The position numbers and the translations under genes are program-made. Below the pieces are notes generated by a model. It searched no databases and was not told the DNA's origin. It saw nothing but the letters and a program-made list of their open reading frames with translations. This document shows, piece after piece, positions 37,601-48,331 of a stretch of DNA of 64,000 nucleotides. This DNA comes from Aculops lycopersici (taxonomy: Eukaryota; Arthropoda; Arachnida; Trombidiformes; Eriophyidae), in assembly GCA_015350385.1 (NCBI GenBank), contig WNKI01000001.1, positions 5,962,749 to 6,026,748 of the forward strand. The letters run 5' to 3'. Every line of letters starts with the position of its first letter. Positions within the stretch are counted from its first letter, which is position 1.

Positions 37601-40036
37601 AAAGAAAGAGTGAGCGGCGCTGCTGTTGCGGTTGCGCTTGCGGTTGCGCTCGCAACGTTTGTGTGCGCGACTTTACCTGTTGCATGCTACCTGCGCGGTG
37701 CGCAAATTCAAGTTGGGAATAAGAAACAATCATAATAATGATAATGATGATAGCAACGGCGCCAGGTAACATCTCAATTCATGATTGTGGTTTCATGGCA
37801 CCAATCTATTGCCGACGAGATAGACACGCAATTGTTAATGATGCTGCCGCTGCTGCTCAAAAGCAAGGAGCAACGAAAAGCGAGAGATGAAAACAATAAT
37901 CGTGCTCATTGATTTTTAGCACCTTCGAGGGGCCAACTTGTTGCTGTTGCTTATTGATGTTACAGAGGCGGCAATTATTTGCTTTAAGCTTCACAGTTTG
38001 TTTTCCATCTCGCTCTCTGTCTCCGGCTCCTCGCCAAGCTGCAAAAGAAACACCGAGCGGCTCGAGCTCAAAGGCAACTTTGGCCGACTTCCGTGAGCTC
38101 GATGATGTTGGAAAAGTGCGCTTATGTCGATGCTCTTCGTCTCGCTCGCCTCGCCACAAGCGATCGATGATAAATGGCACACAGCACGCCGGTTGGCCCT
38201 CGGGTTGCAGTAGGAAAATAGACGTCGCTCACCGAGAGGCAGCTAACAGCATGGGACCAAAGAGACGACGAAAAACCCACTCAAGTGCCGGATTGAGTAT
38301 GTAGAACTACGCACAAGCGGAATAAGCTCAAGTGGTTTAGACTAAATGGCGCCGCGCGTTATGCTTGAGTTGCCGTTTGTATTGCTCCTCTCATTTACAT
38401 ACACTAACAACGTACGACAGCCAATTAGACGATCCGCTGGTGGTTTCTCTCTTTGTTGTAGTTGTCGATTTGAACTCACTCCAGAATTTGCTTTAAAATT
38501 TCCACCTCTCTCACTTGGCGCTGCCACTTGAGCTCAACTAGTGAAAACTCGCCGGTGGTCTATGGTGATTCATTTTTCTCACTTTCCTCGCTCCTTTTTG
38601 AGGCTCGCATCACTCACAAAGCAACCACAAATTGACCTCTAAATGGATTGTTTGCAGCAACAGCAACAGCGGCAGCGATAGCGATAGCGATAGCGTTGCG
38701 ACCACCACCAACATTGCCACCAAAATAACAAAGACCACCGAGCGGCACGCTGACCGCAACGCTCTCGAGGCCAAAAAAGCCCCAAGGTTTAAGCGCGTGC
38801 CAATTGATACTTCCCGCGACTAGTCTCGTGTATGATAAATATCGTCATTGATGAATTCAGCCAATTGAATCGAATTGCAATGGAATCATCACACGCACAA
38901 ATCCAGAAACAGATCAATGAAAGTCAAACTTGTTGCTTCAAAGTTAAACTAGAGCAGCGGCGGCGACAACTCACTTGACTCTCGAATTTAATGTGTCAGC
39001 TACAAGGAAGAGAAATTTACATACAAAAGCGTGAAAAATGGAATCACGTTGAGTGGACAAGCGTTGGTTTGGTTAAATTATCGACTTTTCTTTGCCATTC
39101 TCAAGTTACCTTTTCCTCCTCGTTAACTCGAGCCATTTTCTTGCAGTTCTTTTTGGTCAGAATCCAAGTCGAAAGGTCGAGGCGAAAGAGCGAGAGAGAA
39201 TGCGAAAGAGACAAGCGAAGCTCAAGATCCGGCAACGACTGGCATTGCTCTTCTCGAGCCAAATTTCCCCGCCACCAACTTTTCAACTACCTGTTGAAAA
39301 GTTGCGCGCTCGCAATTAGAGCCGGCAGCAATCGACTCCAATTGCCGCGGACGCTTAGTGCACCCCGAGCGCAACAGGTGCTCGTCCCTTGCGTGTTGGC
39401 TATTTGTTTTGGGTGCCGCCGATCGTTCTAGTGGCCGTCGTCGTCGTCATCGATGTTGTTGCTATTGGCGCTGCCATTGAATTGGGTGCCTCGTTACTGT
39501 GATTGAGGCGGCAAAGTTTTTCTTTCATTTATTTTTCTGGTTCTCAGTTTGTGTGAGAGAGAGAGGTTGTCGGAATCGTGGCGCTAGCTAGCCAGCCGAC
39601 TGGACGGTAGACTGGCGAGCTACATGTATCTCATTCACGACTTTTAAGATTCGATTGTGTGCAAAGTAAGCAAGGCAAACTATTGGAGCAATTAGAGTAA
39701 AGAGACTCAAGATTAAGCCAAGCAACAGGTTGATTTATATTCGTTGGCCCACGATGGTCTCGCTAAGCGATCGGGCGGCCGACAAATAGACGGACGACGG
39801 GCGAGTGGAATTGTTTATTCCTTTGTATTGGCGGCCATTTCTACTCAATCCCAAACGCCAATTGCAACCTGTTGTCTGTTTGAATCTCTTGCGTAACAGG
39901 TAGAGGGGGAAAACAATTGTATGTAGTTGGGGCAATCGTGAGGCTAGAGGGTAGATTTTCTAAGCTTCTCACTTGATTCGAACAATCGAGGAAAAATGTT
40001 CCCTTTTTCTCTAAAATAAGCTCCACAATATTTTTG

Positions 40037-40040
40037 TTGG

Positions 40041-40098
<58 letters not shown>
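40037..40098. repeat. (GTT)n microsatellite bordering the assembly gap
   Basis: About 20 GTT units running straight into the N block. The repeat is the probable reason assembly stopped. Confidence 0.95.
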
Positions 40099-40387
40099 NN
40101 NNNNNNNNNNNNNNNNNNNNNNNNNNNNNNNNNNNNNNNNNNNNNNNNNNNNNNNNNNNNNNNNNNNNNNNNNNNNNNNNNNNNNNNNNNNNNNNNNNNN
40201 NNNNNNNNNNNNNNNNNNNNNNNNNNNNNNNNNNNNNNNNNNNNNNNNNNNNNNNNNNNNNNNNNNNNNNNNNNNNNNNNNNNNNNNNNNNNNNNNNNNN
40301 NNNNNNNNNNNNNNNNNNNNNNNNNNNNNNNNNNNNNNNNNNNNNNNNNNNNNNNNNNNNNNNNNNNNNNNNNNNNNNNNNNNNNNN
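40099..40387. other. Assembly gap (289 N)
   Basis: A run of N. Real length is unknown. Open frames across it are meaningless. Confidence 0.99.
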
Positions 40388-43300
40388 CGAAACTCATTAA
40401 TCAAACTTATGATTTACATACTTATAGTTTGTTTTGCCAGCCAACCTGAAAAACGAATGTTTGCTTACATTCAAAGCTTTTCCCTGAAATTTGCATACCA
40501 ATTCCAATGCGTAGAGACAACAGAGTTGTGAAAGCAAAGAGTCAAGTTAACTATATACAAACTTTTGGTTGCAAAAAGGGCACGAGGCCCACCCACCAAA
40601 AGCGCGAACGGAAGCTGGCTGTTCGCGAGCAAACATCCGGCGGTAGTTGCAGTTGCTCACTTGTTAGTTGCTCGCTCATGGGATTGTTGATACATGTAGA
40701 AAAATCAACTAAGTGGAGTATATATTTTGCACTCTTCCATGAATCAATCATCCTGTTTAATTTTCTCTAGCAATCCTACTATAGCCGTCGTCGTCGTCGT
40801 CGTTACAGTTGAGCTAGCATAGAGAGCGAATAGAAACTCGTCTTGTTTAGATTCTCCTTCTGTCAGTCACTCGTCAATTTGCTTGGCCTGAGTTGTGCAG
40901 CACAAAAGGAAGAGTCAATTGATACAAATAATTGAGTTGGCGCTCAGAAAAAATCACTCAAGTGCTAGAGTGAGTTTAAATCTCCGCTGCATTTAGTTCA
41001 CGTATACAGTTGCAGGTATATTTGTGATGAGCACTCTCTCCCTTTTTTGAAACTCACCCAACTGACCAACGACCGACGACTCAATTATATCGACGAGTTC
41101 AAATCCATCAAATGCACTCATTGGATTTTGATGGATTTTTACCCATTTTGCAAGGCAAACAAATCGGACGTTTTGGGGGCCTTTCTTTCGTATTTCGTAG
41201 AGTGGCCGAACGCAGTGATTTTTTCTAAGCGAGATTTTCTTGATTGCTCTCGTCCATCGCCTGTCTCAAATCTGCACTCGACAAGTTGCGCACGAGAACG
41301 ACTAAGCGATTCAAGCTTGTCAGCCGAGCCAAGAGACAACGAGTGTGGTGATCTACCTGTGTGGCGTTGGACAACAGAACAAAACAAGGGCGACCGTGGT
41401 GCGCTAAATGTATGATGAGCATGGCGATCTTGAATAGGTCTGCGCTTGGTTTCCCTAAGCTGAATTCATCTTTTGATATTGTAGCGCGCTCAAGCCCAGC
41501 TGATACAAAAAGCTGCCAAAATCCAGCTCGACTCAGCTGGCTGTTAACATCACTAGATGAACAGCATCGAGGTGAGCACATTTGCGCCACACACGCTGCT
41601 AGATGACCACTCATTCATAGAGGGCCGGCGAGCTCGACAAACTGATGAAGATGAGCAGGTTGGTGGCAAGCGTGAGAACGACCTTCTACATCTTCATTAG
41701 GCCACTCGAACAGGTAAACGTTTGATGATTGATTGCGCCATGTTTAGTTGCGCGCCAGAAACTGGCGGTCCAGTGAAGCCGCAGAGTGTGGTTCGTATCG
41801 ATTAGCAAGTCGGTTGTCCATTGAAGAAGAAGAAGAATTACATGAGCGAGGAATCGGAGAGAGAGAGAGAGCAACAGGTGGAGACGAGAGGCATTTCTGC
41901 GGCAGCAACCCAGCAACAGAAATCTCGGCAAACAGAAAATTTGCTCATTTGGTTAAACTCGTTCCGCTTAATTGAGAGTGACTCAAATGAGCGACTCTCT
42001 CAATTAAGCAAGACACAACAACTTAGCTTATTATCATTATCTTCGCTGGCGCTCCGAAGAAAAGTGGCAGCGAGAATCAAGAATAAACTCGAATGTCGTG
42101 ATTTTGTGTCCACCATCGTCGTTGCTCTTTTTTTGTTATTGTTGTTGCTATACTTCAACTACGAGACAAGTCTCTCTTTTACTCGAATAACATTGCGCAA
42201 CAATTGGGAGGCGCTTAATTAATTCTCAAACGACGCGCGTCGCTCGGCCCATTCAGCGAATGCAAAGGCCGCAAGCGTTGTCTGCGTGACGATTTGCAAG
42301 GGTACTCGAGGCAACAAGTGGTCGTCTTGAAGATATGGTTGCTGTTGCTGGTGTTTGAATCCAACAGCAAAGTCGCCGTTGGCGCTACCTAGCGGCCAAT
42401 TGCAAGTCGATGAAACTTGCGAACCAGAGGCCGAGGTCATCGCCGGTTGCTCAGCTCGCGCATGCGCTTTTCGCCACAACGAGCAGCGACTCTGGCCGCT
42501 GAAATGGCCGACGCTGGCACGAGTCGAGCTCGTGCCACCTAATGCCTTTACTGTCGGACGTTTCCTCCTTCTCGTTTCGGTCGACAGGCAGTCGGGCGGC
42601 GGGCGGGCGGGCAGCATAGCGGCAGTGCAACCTAGAGGCTCGTGGTAGGTGGTGGTTGTTGAATGTAAATTTCGACCGCCACAGCCACCAGTTGATAGCA
42701 GAGGAACTCGAGCGACTGGCAAACTAAAACTTGCGAGCGAAGAGTGAAAATGAATGGCAATTTTGACGGGCAGCTGCAAAGTTTTGCGCCACCATTGGCA
42801 CCACCACCACCACTAGCTCTAGTTCTGTTGTGCAAACTGCAATAGCAACTATTTGGCTGGCTGGCTGGCTGGATTATAATACTAATGCTAGAGCACAACC
42901 AACCAGTTAGGTTGGCAAAGTTTTGGCCGATATATACGTAGGCATGCACTAAAGCGACGCAAGGGCATTAAATGTGCTCCATTGCAATTCAAGAGTCGGA
43001 TCCCGCGTGAAAACTTTTCAATTTTGGCCTCCAATTGGAAGGTTTAGTTCGTACAGTTGTTGCGATCAATTGTTTGTGCCCTCGAGATTGTGATCGATGC
43101 AAAAAGTTTGATTTTAAATCAAGGGTTCGCCCAAATTTTGTCCAAATTCAGACGCTCGGTGGGTCGATTTTAGCCTGTTGGCCAACCATCGACCCAGTCG
43201 GCCGGCGGACCACGAGTTGCACCGACTCTCGAGGGCACTATAACGCAAAGTGTGAGCGGCACGCGTCAGAAGGGATAGTTGGCCGTGCAAATGAGGTAGG

Positions 43301-44435
43301 TTTGACGCAGGCAAGTTCAAGGGTTTACCTGTAGCGTGCAAAAAACGGAGAAAAGTTGGCTGGTTTTACTCGCTGAGCGCGCACTTTACCTTGCGGCTGC
43401 GCGCCTGTCGATTTGCTTGCGTGTGCCGGTTTAGTTTGCGATAAAAACAAGACAGGCAAACTAGTGAGGGAGAGAGACAGGCAGATAGACTCACTGGTCA
43501 TGGTCAGTTGGTCTCTTGGTCTCTTGCTCGACTTCAGACTAATTAAGCGCGCACCTGGAGAGTTGGTTGCTCGCTTGATTGCAGCGAGTTTGCGCAGTTT
43601 GGCTGGTGGCGGTCGCTACAAACTTGTATTGTGCAACGCAACTTGCAGCCACCAGTTTGAAAAGCCTTGAGCTTTAAATGCCTCCACTGAGCTCACTACG
43701 TGAGCCAGCCGATAACTTGGCTGCCAATAGCGCTGGCATCAAGAGCAAAAAGAGCAGCGTGGGCGGAACCCGCAAACCAGACCGGCCTCTATAGGTTGCG
43801 CTGGTTGCGGCCGTGATTTTGCACGTGACTAGCCGCTCGACGAGGGCGGCTGCCGTTTTTATGCAAACCTCCATGGCTGTCGCTGCCTTCATCGTCGTCG
43901 TCGCTGCCGCCACCAGCACTCTTAGGGCTCCGATGGCACAACAACTCTCGTCGTAATGATGCCAGTCGCTTGGCTTATCCTCAAACTTGAATACTAAACT
44001 AAACTCAACTCAACTTAACTTAACTTAACTCGCCACGAGCCATGTCCATGTTTCCGTCGCTCTCGCGCTCATCCCGCGGACGCAGGCGTTGGGACAGCCA
44101 AGAGTCGCTGGTTAATCTTGCCTCTGCTCATTTGCGTCAGGCAATTAAGCAGCTACAGCCATCGGTCGCCGCCGCCGCCGCAGCAGCAGCGGCCAGTGGC
44201 TAACCAGCCTGATTTAAATTTACAGGCGGCCGGTTGGTCGTTTGTGTTGGTCGATGGACGTCGCGCGTTGGGCGCCTGCCGAGTGCAGCGTAAGCTGCTC
44301 AACTGGTCAACTGGTGGCGGTGATGGCACGAGTCAGTTCATTGTCTCACTCTATTATAATCGGTCTCCTTTCGCAGTCAGTCAATGATAAAGATGAAGAT
44401 GGTAATGATGATGAACTCGGTTGATGAAGCCGACG

Positions 44436-44479
44436 AGTTCAGTTCAGTTCAGTTCAGTTCAGTTCAGTTCAGTTCAGTT
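44436..44479. repeat. (AGTTC)n pentamer tandem repeat
   Basis: Nearly nine perfect AGTTC units about 450 bp upstream of the second bHLH gene start. Confidence 0.95.
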
Positions 44480-44691
44480 AGCTGGCGGCAGTTGATGGGC
44501 GAGCATCAGAGAGCGACATGAAATATTGGGCCCAAAAACAAGTGATCATCTCAATCCTCAAATCATTGCTCGTCAGAATACTAACCAACACAAATCAACC
44601 ATAAATGACACTTGTTTTATTCCATTTAACAGGCACACACATTTGCAAACACACACGGAATACTAAAAAGACACCGACTTGAGACGACGCG

Positions 44692-44825
44692 GCAGGTGCG
44701 CGCATATTCAGGTAAACCTCGCGAGGGCGACAGGCACACGCTAATTATTGATTGACAGATTGATCGATCGTTTGATTGACTCACCGACCAGTGAGTCGCG
44801 GCCAGTTCATTATATATCTTATAAA
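44692..44825 (+). promoter_or_regulatory. Promoter of the second bHLH gene: E-box, CAGGTA and TATA box
   Basis: GCAGGTGC at 44692-44699 is a class A E-box of the type bound by achaete-scute/Daughterless dimers. CAGGTA follows at 44709-44714. TATAAA is at 44820-44825 (with TATATAT just before it), about 100 nt upstream of the ATG at 44923. The order E-box, TATA, ATG supports the ATG at 44923 over the non-ATG start further upstream. Autoregulation is an inference. Confidence 0.5.
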
Positions 44826-44922
44826 CTATATTCTCAAACTCAGTCAGTTAAGCTGGACGACAACAAAAACAAATTTGAAACAAGTTTACCAAGACACAAA
44901 CCCAAGATTAAGAAGCCTCAAT

Positions 44923-46935
44923 ATGACCTCAAGAGATAGTACAATTTCGTCCATTTCGGACACCTCGAGTTCCACCGTGAGCAAGACGAAGCCAAGTTAC
45001 AAGCACATACCTCACAGTCAGAAGCCGCCCCATTTGGTGGCCAAGCGGAATGCGCGCGAGAGGAGGAGAGTGCAAGCAGTTAATCAGGCCTTTTATAAGT
45101 TGCGCAAGGCGGTGCCTATTGAGAATAGAAACAAGCGAGTGTCAAAGGTGAAAACTTTACAGAGGGCAATAGATTACATTAGAAAGTTGGTGAGGATTTT
45201 GAATGCAGACGACCCAACTGCAGCCACCGCAGCAACACTGCCCCACCTTGCCCTACTAAACTGTGATCCTCAAGCTCAGGCTCCAGTTCCGAATACAAAG
45301 ATGCGCCAGGAGTCCTTGGAGAAGCAGCAGCGGAAGTCGGTTGCAAATTTTAGTGCACAAAACAACAACAACAACAACAGGATTGAAGCGGCCTCAGTGA
45401 CACAGATTACAGATGCTACATTGACGGCGAAACCCCGGAGAGGCCGAAAACCGGGAGCTGGCCCAACAGCTAGCCAGGCGAACAAGGTGGCAAGACAATT
45501 GGAAACAGTGGATGATAATCAAGGTGTTGCGCATCCACCAAAGACCATAACGCCAATAACCTCAGTGGCGAGCCCAATGATGTTGACGGGCAGCAGCAGT
45601 AGCAGTAGCGGCAACCAGCACCAATATCAGTATCATACATCACAGTTGAACCAAAGCAGCGACAACATATCAACAAGTGGCTACAGCACAAGCAGCAACT
45701 ACAGCACCAAGTGTCAGTCGGATAATCTGCTGGCTAATTACCATTATTCAACAAGTGGTGGTCACACTAGCACTACCAACTATTGTGACATCCTGCGCGA
45801 CTCCACGACCAACTATCACAGTGGCCACTACGATTACTACACTAACCACCACCACCACCACCACCACCACCAAAATATAAACCAGCACGTTTACGCGGCC
45901 ACGACCAACTACTGCGGCCAGCAACCGACTAACGAGCTGAACAGCACGACCAGTAGCGGCGGCCACTCACCTACTTCAAATGTTTGCAGACAACAACAAC
46001 AACAACAACAACAACCACAACCACAACCACAACCACAACCACAACCACAACCACAACCACAACCACAACCACAACCACAACAGCAGCAGCAGCAGGTAAA
46101 TGGCGTCAACTACCTGAGTTACACCGCAAGCCACTTGTCCCCCGAGCAGTCGGCCGTGTTTGCCTCTAGCGCGTCGCCGAGTTGCAATGCAGACGGACAA
46201 CAGATGACCACTCCGCGAGGACAACAGCCACAGCATCAGGTGGTTGGCAGGCGGTTGGCACGAGCGAGCAGCTCGGCCCTGACTTCGCCTACCACGAGCA
46301 ACAATGCCACTGCTAGCCACTCGGCAAACAATTTACCTCAACTAGTGGCACCACAAGATGGACTCCAGCAAAATAATTACCACCAGCAAAGATATCAGCA
46401 ACAACCACAACATCATCCATTCCAAATGCAACCGCAACCTCTCGGCAATCATCATCAGAATTTACAACAGCAGCAGCAGCATCATTCTAGTGCCTCAAAT
46501 CACTTGAGTGACTCAATTTCAGAGGCTGCCGCTACTCCTGCTGCCGCCGCCGCTGCCGCTGCCGCCGCAACCTCGTCGAATGCAAATGCAGCGACAACAA
46601 ATATTACCCCAACTCTAGCCAGCTCGCCTAATTCGGCAGCATCCATCATAACCACCAGTTGCGCTGGCAGCCAGCTAACGGGACCAAACAACACACTCGC
46701 CAACCACAACCACAACCACAACTACCACTCGACTCACTCACTGCAACAACAGCGGCCACCGCATCACCAACAACAAACACTGGCGACGGCGACCGCCTAC
46801 TCACCTGGCGGCCATCAAGCGTACCACAACCTGGCGGCCACGACGAGCAACAACCACCGGTTGCTCCAACAACACAACCACCACCACCACCAACAGTCTG
46901 CGGCCATCATTCAGGATTCGTATTTACTGCTATGA
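44923..46935 (+). CDS. Divergent achaete-scute-like bHLH transcription factor with Q/PQ/H-rich tail
   Basis: Predicted 670 aa, single exon. The start is the ATG at 44923, because the upstream extension of the open frame begins with TTG and overlaps the TATA box. A Ser-rich N-terminus precedes the bHLH at about residues 41-94: KRNARERRRVQAVNQAFYKL, RKAVPIENRNKRVSKVKTLQ, RAIDYIRKLVRIL. The NARER.RV..VN..F..LR..VP...SKV.TL..AI.YI pattern is closest to the achaete-scute family, but the loop is short (as in ASCL) and helix 1 differs. Membership in another group A bHLH family is possible. The remaining 570 residues are low-complexity: Ser/Tyr/Thr, His runs, a Gln-Pro dipeptide run at 46013-46080, an Ala run and poly-His. 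It likely acts as a nuclear E-box regulator. A poly(A) signal overlaps the stop codon. Confidence 0.85.
   Translation: MTSRDSTISSISDTSSSTVSKTKPSYKHIPHSQKPPHLVAKRNARERRRVQAVNQAFYKLRKAVPIENRNKRVSKVKTLQRAIDYIRKLVRILNADDPTAATAATLPHLALLNCDPQAQAPVPNTKMRQESLEKQQRKSVANFSAQNNNNNNRIEAASVTQITDATLTAKPRRGRKPGAGPTASQANKVARQLETVDDNQGVAHPPKTITPITSVASPMMLTGSSSSSSGNQHQYQYHTSQLNQSSDNISTSGYSTSSNYSTKCQSDNLLANYHYSTSGGHTSTTNYCDILRDSTTNYHSGHYDYYTNHHHHHHHHQNINQHVYAATTNYCGQQPTNELNSTTSSGGHSPTSNVCRQQQQQQQQPQPQPQPQPQPQPQPQPQPQPQQQQQQVNGVNYLSYTASHLSPEQSAVFASSASPSCNADGQQMTTPRGQQPQHQVVGRRLARASSSALTSPTTSNNATASHSANNLPQLVAPQDGLQQNNYHQQRYQQQPQHHPFQMQPQPLGNHHQNLQQQQQHHSSASNHLSDSISEAAATPAAAAAAAAAATSSNANAATTNITPTLASSPNSAASIITTSCAGSQLTGPNNTLANHNHNHNYHSTHSLQQQRPPHHQQQTLATATAYSPGGHQAYHNLAATTSNNHRLLQQHNHHHHQQSAAIIQDSYLLL
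46013..46092. repeat. Coding (CCACAA)n / CAG repeat giving Pro-Gln dipeptides
   Basis: About eleven CCACAA hexamers encode alternating Pro-Gln in the second bHLH protein, followed by CAG units. Likely length-polymorphic. Confidence 0.93.
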
Positions 46936-46940
46936 ATAAA
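46935..46940 (+). terminator. Poly(A) signal overlapping the stop codon of the second bHLH gene
   Basis: The TGA stop at 46933-46935 shares its last A with AATAAA (TATGAATAAATTC). If used, the 3' UTR would be only about 20-30 nt. Later signals could be used instead. Confidence 0.45.
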
Positions 46941-48295
46941 TTCAAGGTGAAATCGAACAGACCTGGCGCCACCTGTTGGACTTTTCCATCTTTCTCATTT
47001 CTTTCACCTCTTTTGCTTGCATCGATGAAGACTTCCAAACTGCAAAACTCCAGTCGAGACGAAACTCGATCAATCATACGCTCGGCTTGCCTCGTTCAGG
47101 TAGCCGACCGTTTCGATTATCAAGTTTGTCGCAGATTTTACGGAAGTTTTCACTTTCTCTCTCTCTCTCTTTCTTTCTTTCTGTTGATTTTGAGTTTGAT
47201 TCTGGTCAACTCGGTAGCTAGTCAAATTTGACTAAATTTCATAGGTTAGACTTGTGAAGCGGAAACCTTGAAACTTAGAAGCGCGTCGCAATCCTTTTTG
47301 GTTCCGCTCCAATTTTGCCCCCTCAATTTTCCATCCGACATCCACCCACTCGACGTCCGAGTTTGTCGCTGTGGTTTGCTTGTAGAGTTTCCGTTTGCTT
47401 TGCGATCGATACCTAGAGTTCACCTATTCAGTTTGCTTGATTCAGCGTAAAACGACCGAGAGAGGGAAGTAAACTAGAGCGAAATTGGATTTCCAATTCA
47501 GCTGATTTGTAGGTATTCCTTTTTTCAAGAGGAAAGAGCGACACACTTTTGCACTCGAAAAGTCGAGTGGATCTATTCCATGTCCTCGAGACCACAAACA
47601 AAAGGACAATCTGTCTGCGTGGATCCATTTGTCGCCATCGGTAATTCACGCTTGAGCTGAAGGTGAAAGTGAGAGAGTTCCATTGTTCGTCTATGCCATT
47701 GATTGTTGTTGATTGTACAAAATTTGTCCCCCTCTTTAGTTGGAGTCTCGCAAACACCACGAGTCGCACTCAGGTGAGATGATGATCCCCACTGATGATC
47801 CCAAATGTCCAGCCACTCGACGAGCAACCAACGACTTGACTCGACTCGACATGACGTTTAACATGACACTTGGAATTTGTTCTTGTTGTTGCCATTGTTG
47901 TTATCACTAAAACCATAGTCACCTACCTGAACGTGCGCTTGTATACTAAATACACACAATAAGATACCAAATGAGTCGTTAGTTGTGTGTTAGCTTTCTA
48001 TGCAAAAACGGCATCAATTAAGCAAGACCAAGAGAGAGGGGAGGACAACGAGCAAACTGAGCGCAACTCACGAGCCACAGGTAAACATTTGCTCCAGTTA
48101 ATGGCCGATAATGAGACTTGGGCGACTGAATGACTAGAAGAATAAAATAAAAATCCGCTTCCTTTTCCCCTAAAAATAGCGAAGAAGTATCATTATCCTG
48201 TCCAATGATTTTAAACTTTGAGGTCGGATTTCTGAGCAAAAGTTTTGTTTGTTTTCAATATCTTCCACTTCATTAGGTCGCTTGTTGTTGTCGCT

Positions 48296-48331
<36 letters not shown>

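Larger units (their letters stand above)
34620..44691. promoter_or_regulatory. Gene desert between the bHLH genes, right part (inferred regulatory DNA)
   Basis: About 10 kb without a recognised gene, interrupted by the assembly gap. CAGGTA/TACCTG sites continue (for example 37275-37280, and two within 20 bp near 36950-36966). An ATTTGCAT octamer is near 40490. Simple repeats include GATAGC units near 38675, AATAGG units near 36650-36680 and AACTT/AACTC units near 43997-44030. The frame at 41821-42222 has one hydrophobic run but no ATG before residue 8 and no family match. Confidence 0.4.

Noticed and set aside
40011..40531. Long frames spanning the N block
   Set aside because: They exist only because N codons are not read as stops.
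41821..42222. 133-codon frame with a hydrophobic segment
   Set aside because: It starts with TTG, is low-complexity (Lys/Glu and Ser/Leu runs) and has no recognisable domain or promoter.
44776..44922. N-terminal extension of the second bHLH frame upstream of 44923
   Set aside because: It begins with TTG, has no ATG, and overlaps the TATA box at 44820-44825; the ATG at 44923 is the better start.
45909..46320. Antisense frames rich in Cys/Gly or Leu/Trp, and forward poly-Thr frame, over the second bHLH gene
   Set aside because: Shadows of the CCACAA/CAA repeat in the real coding frame.
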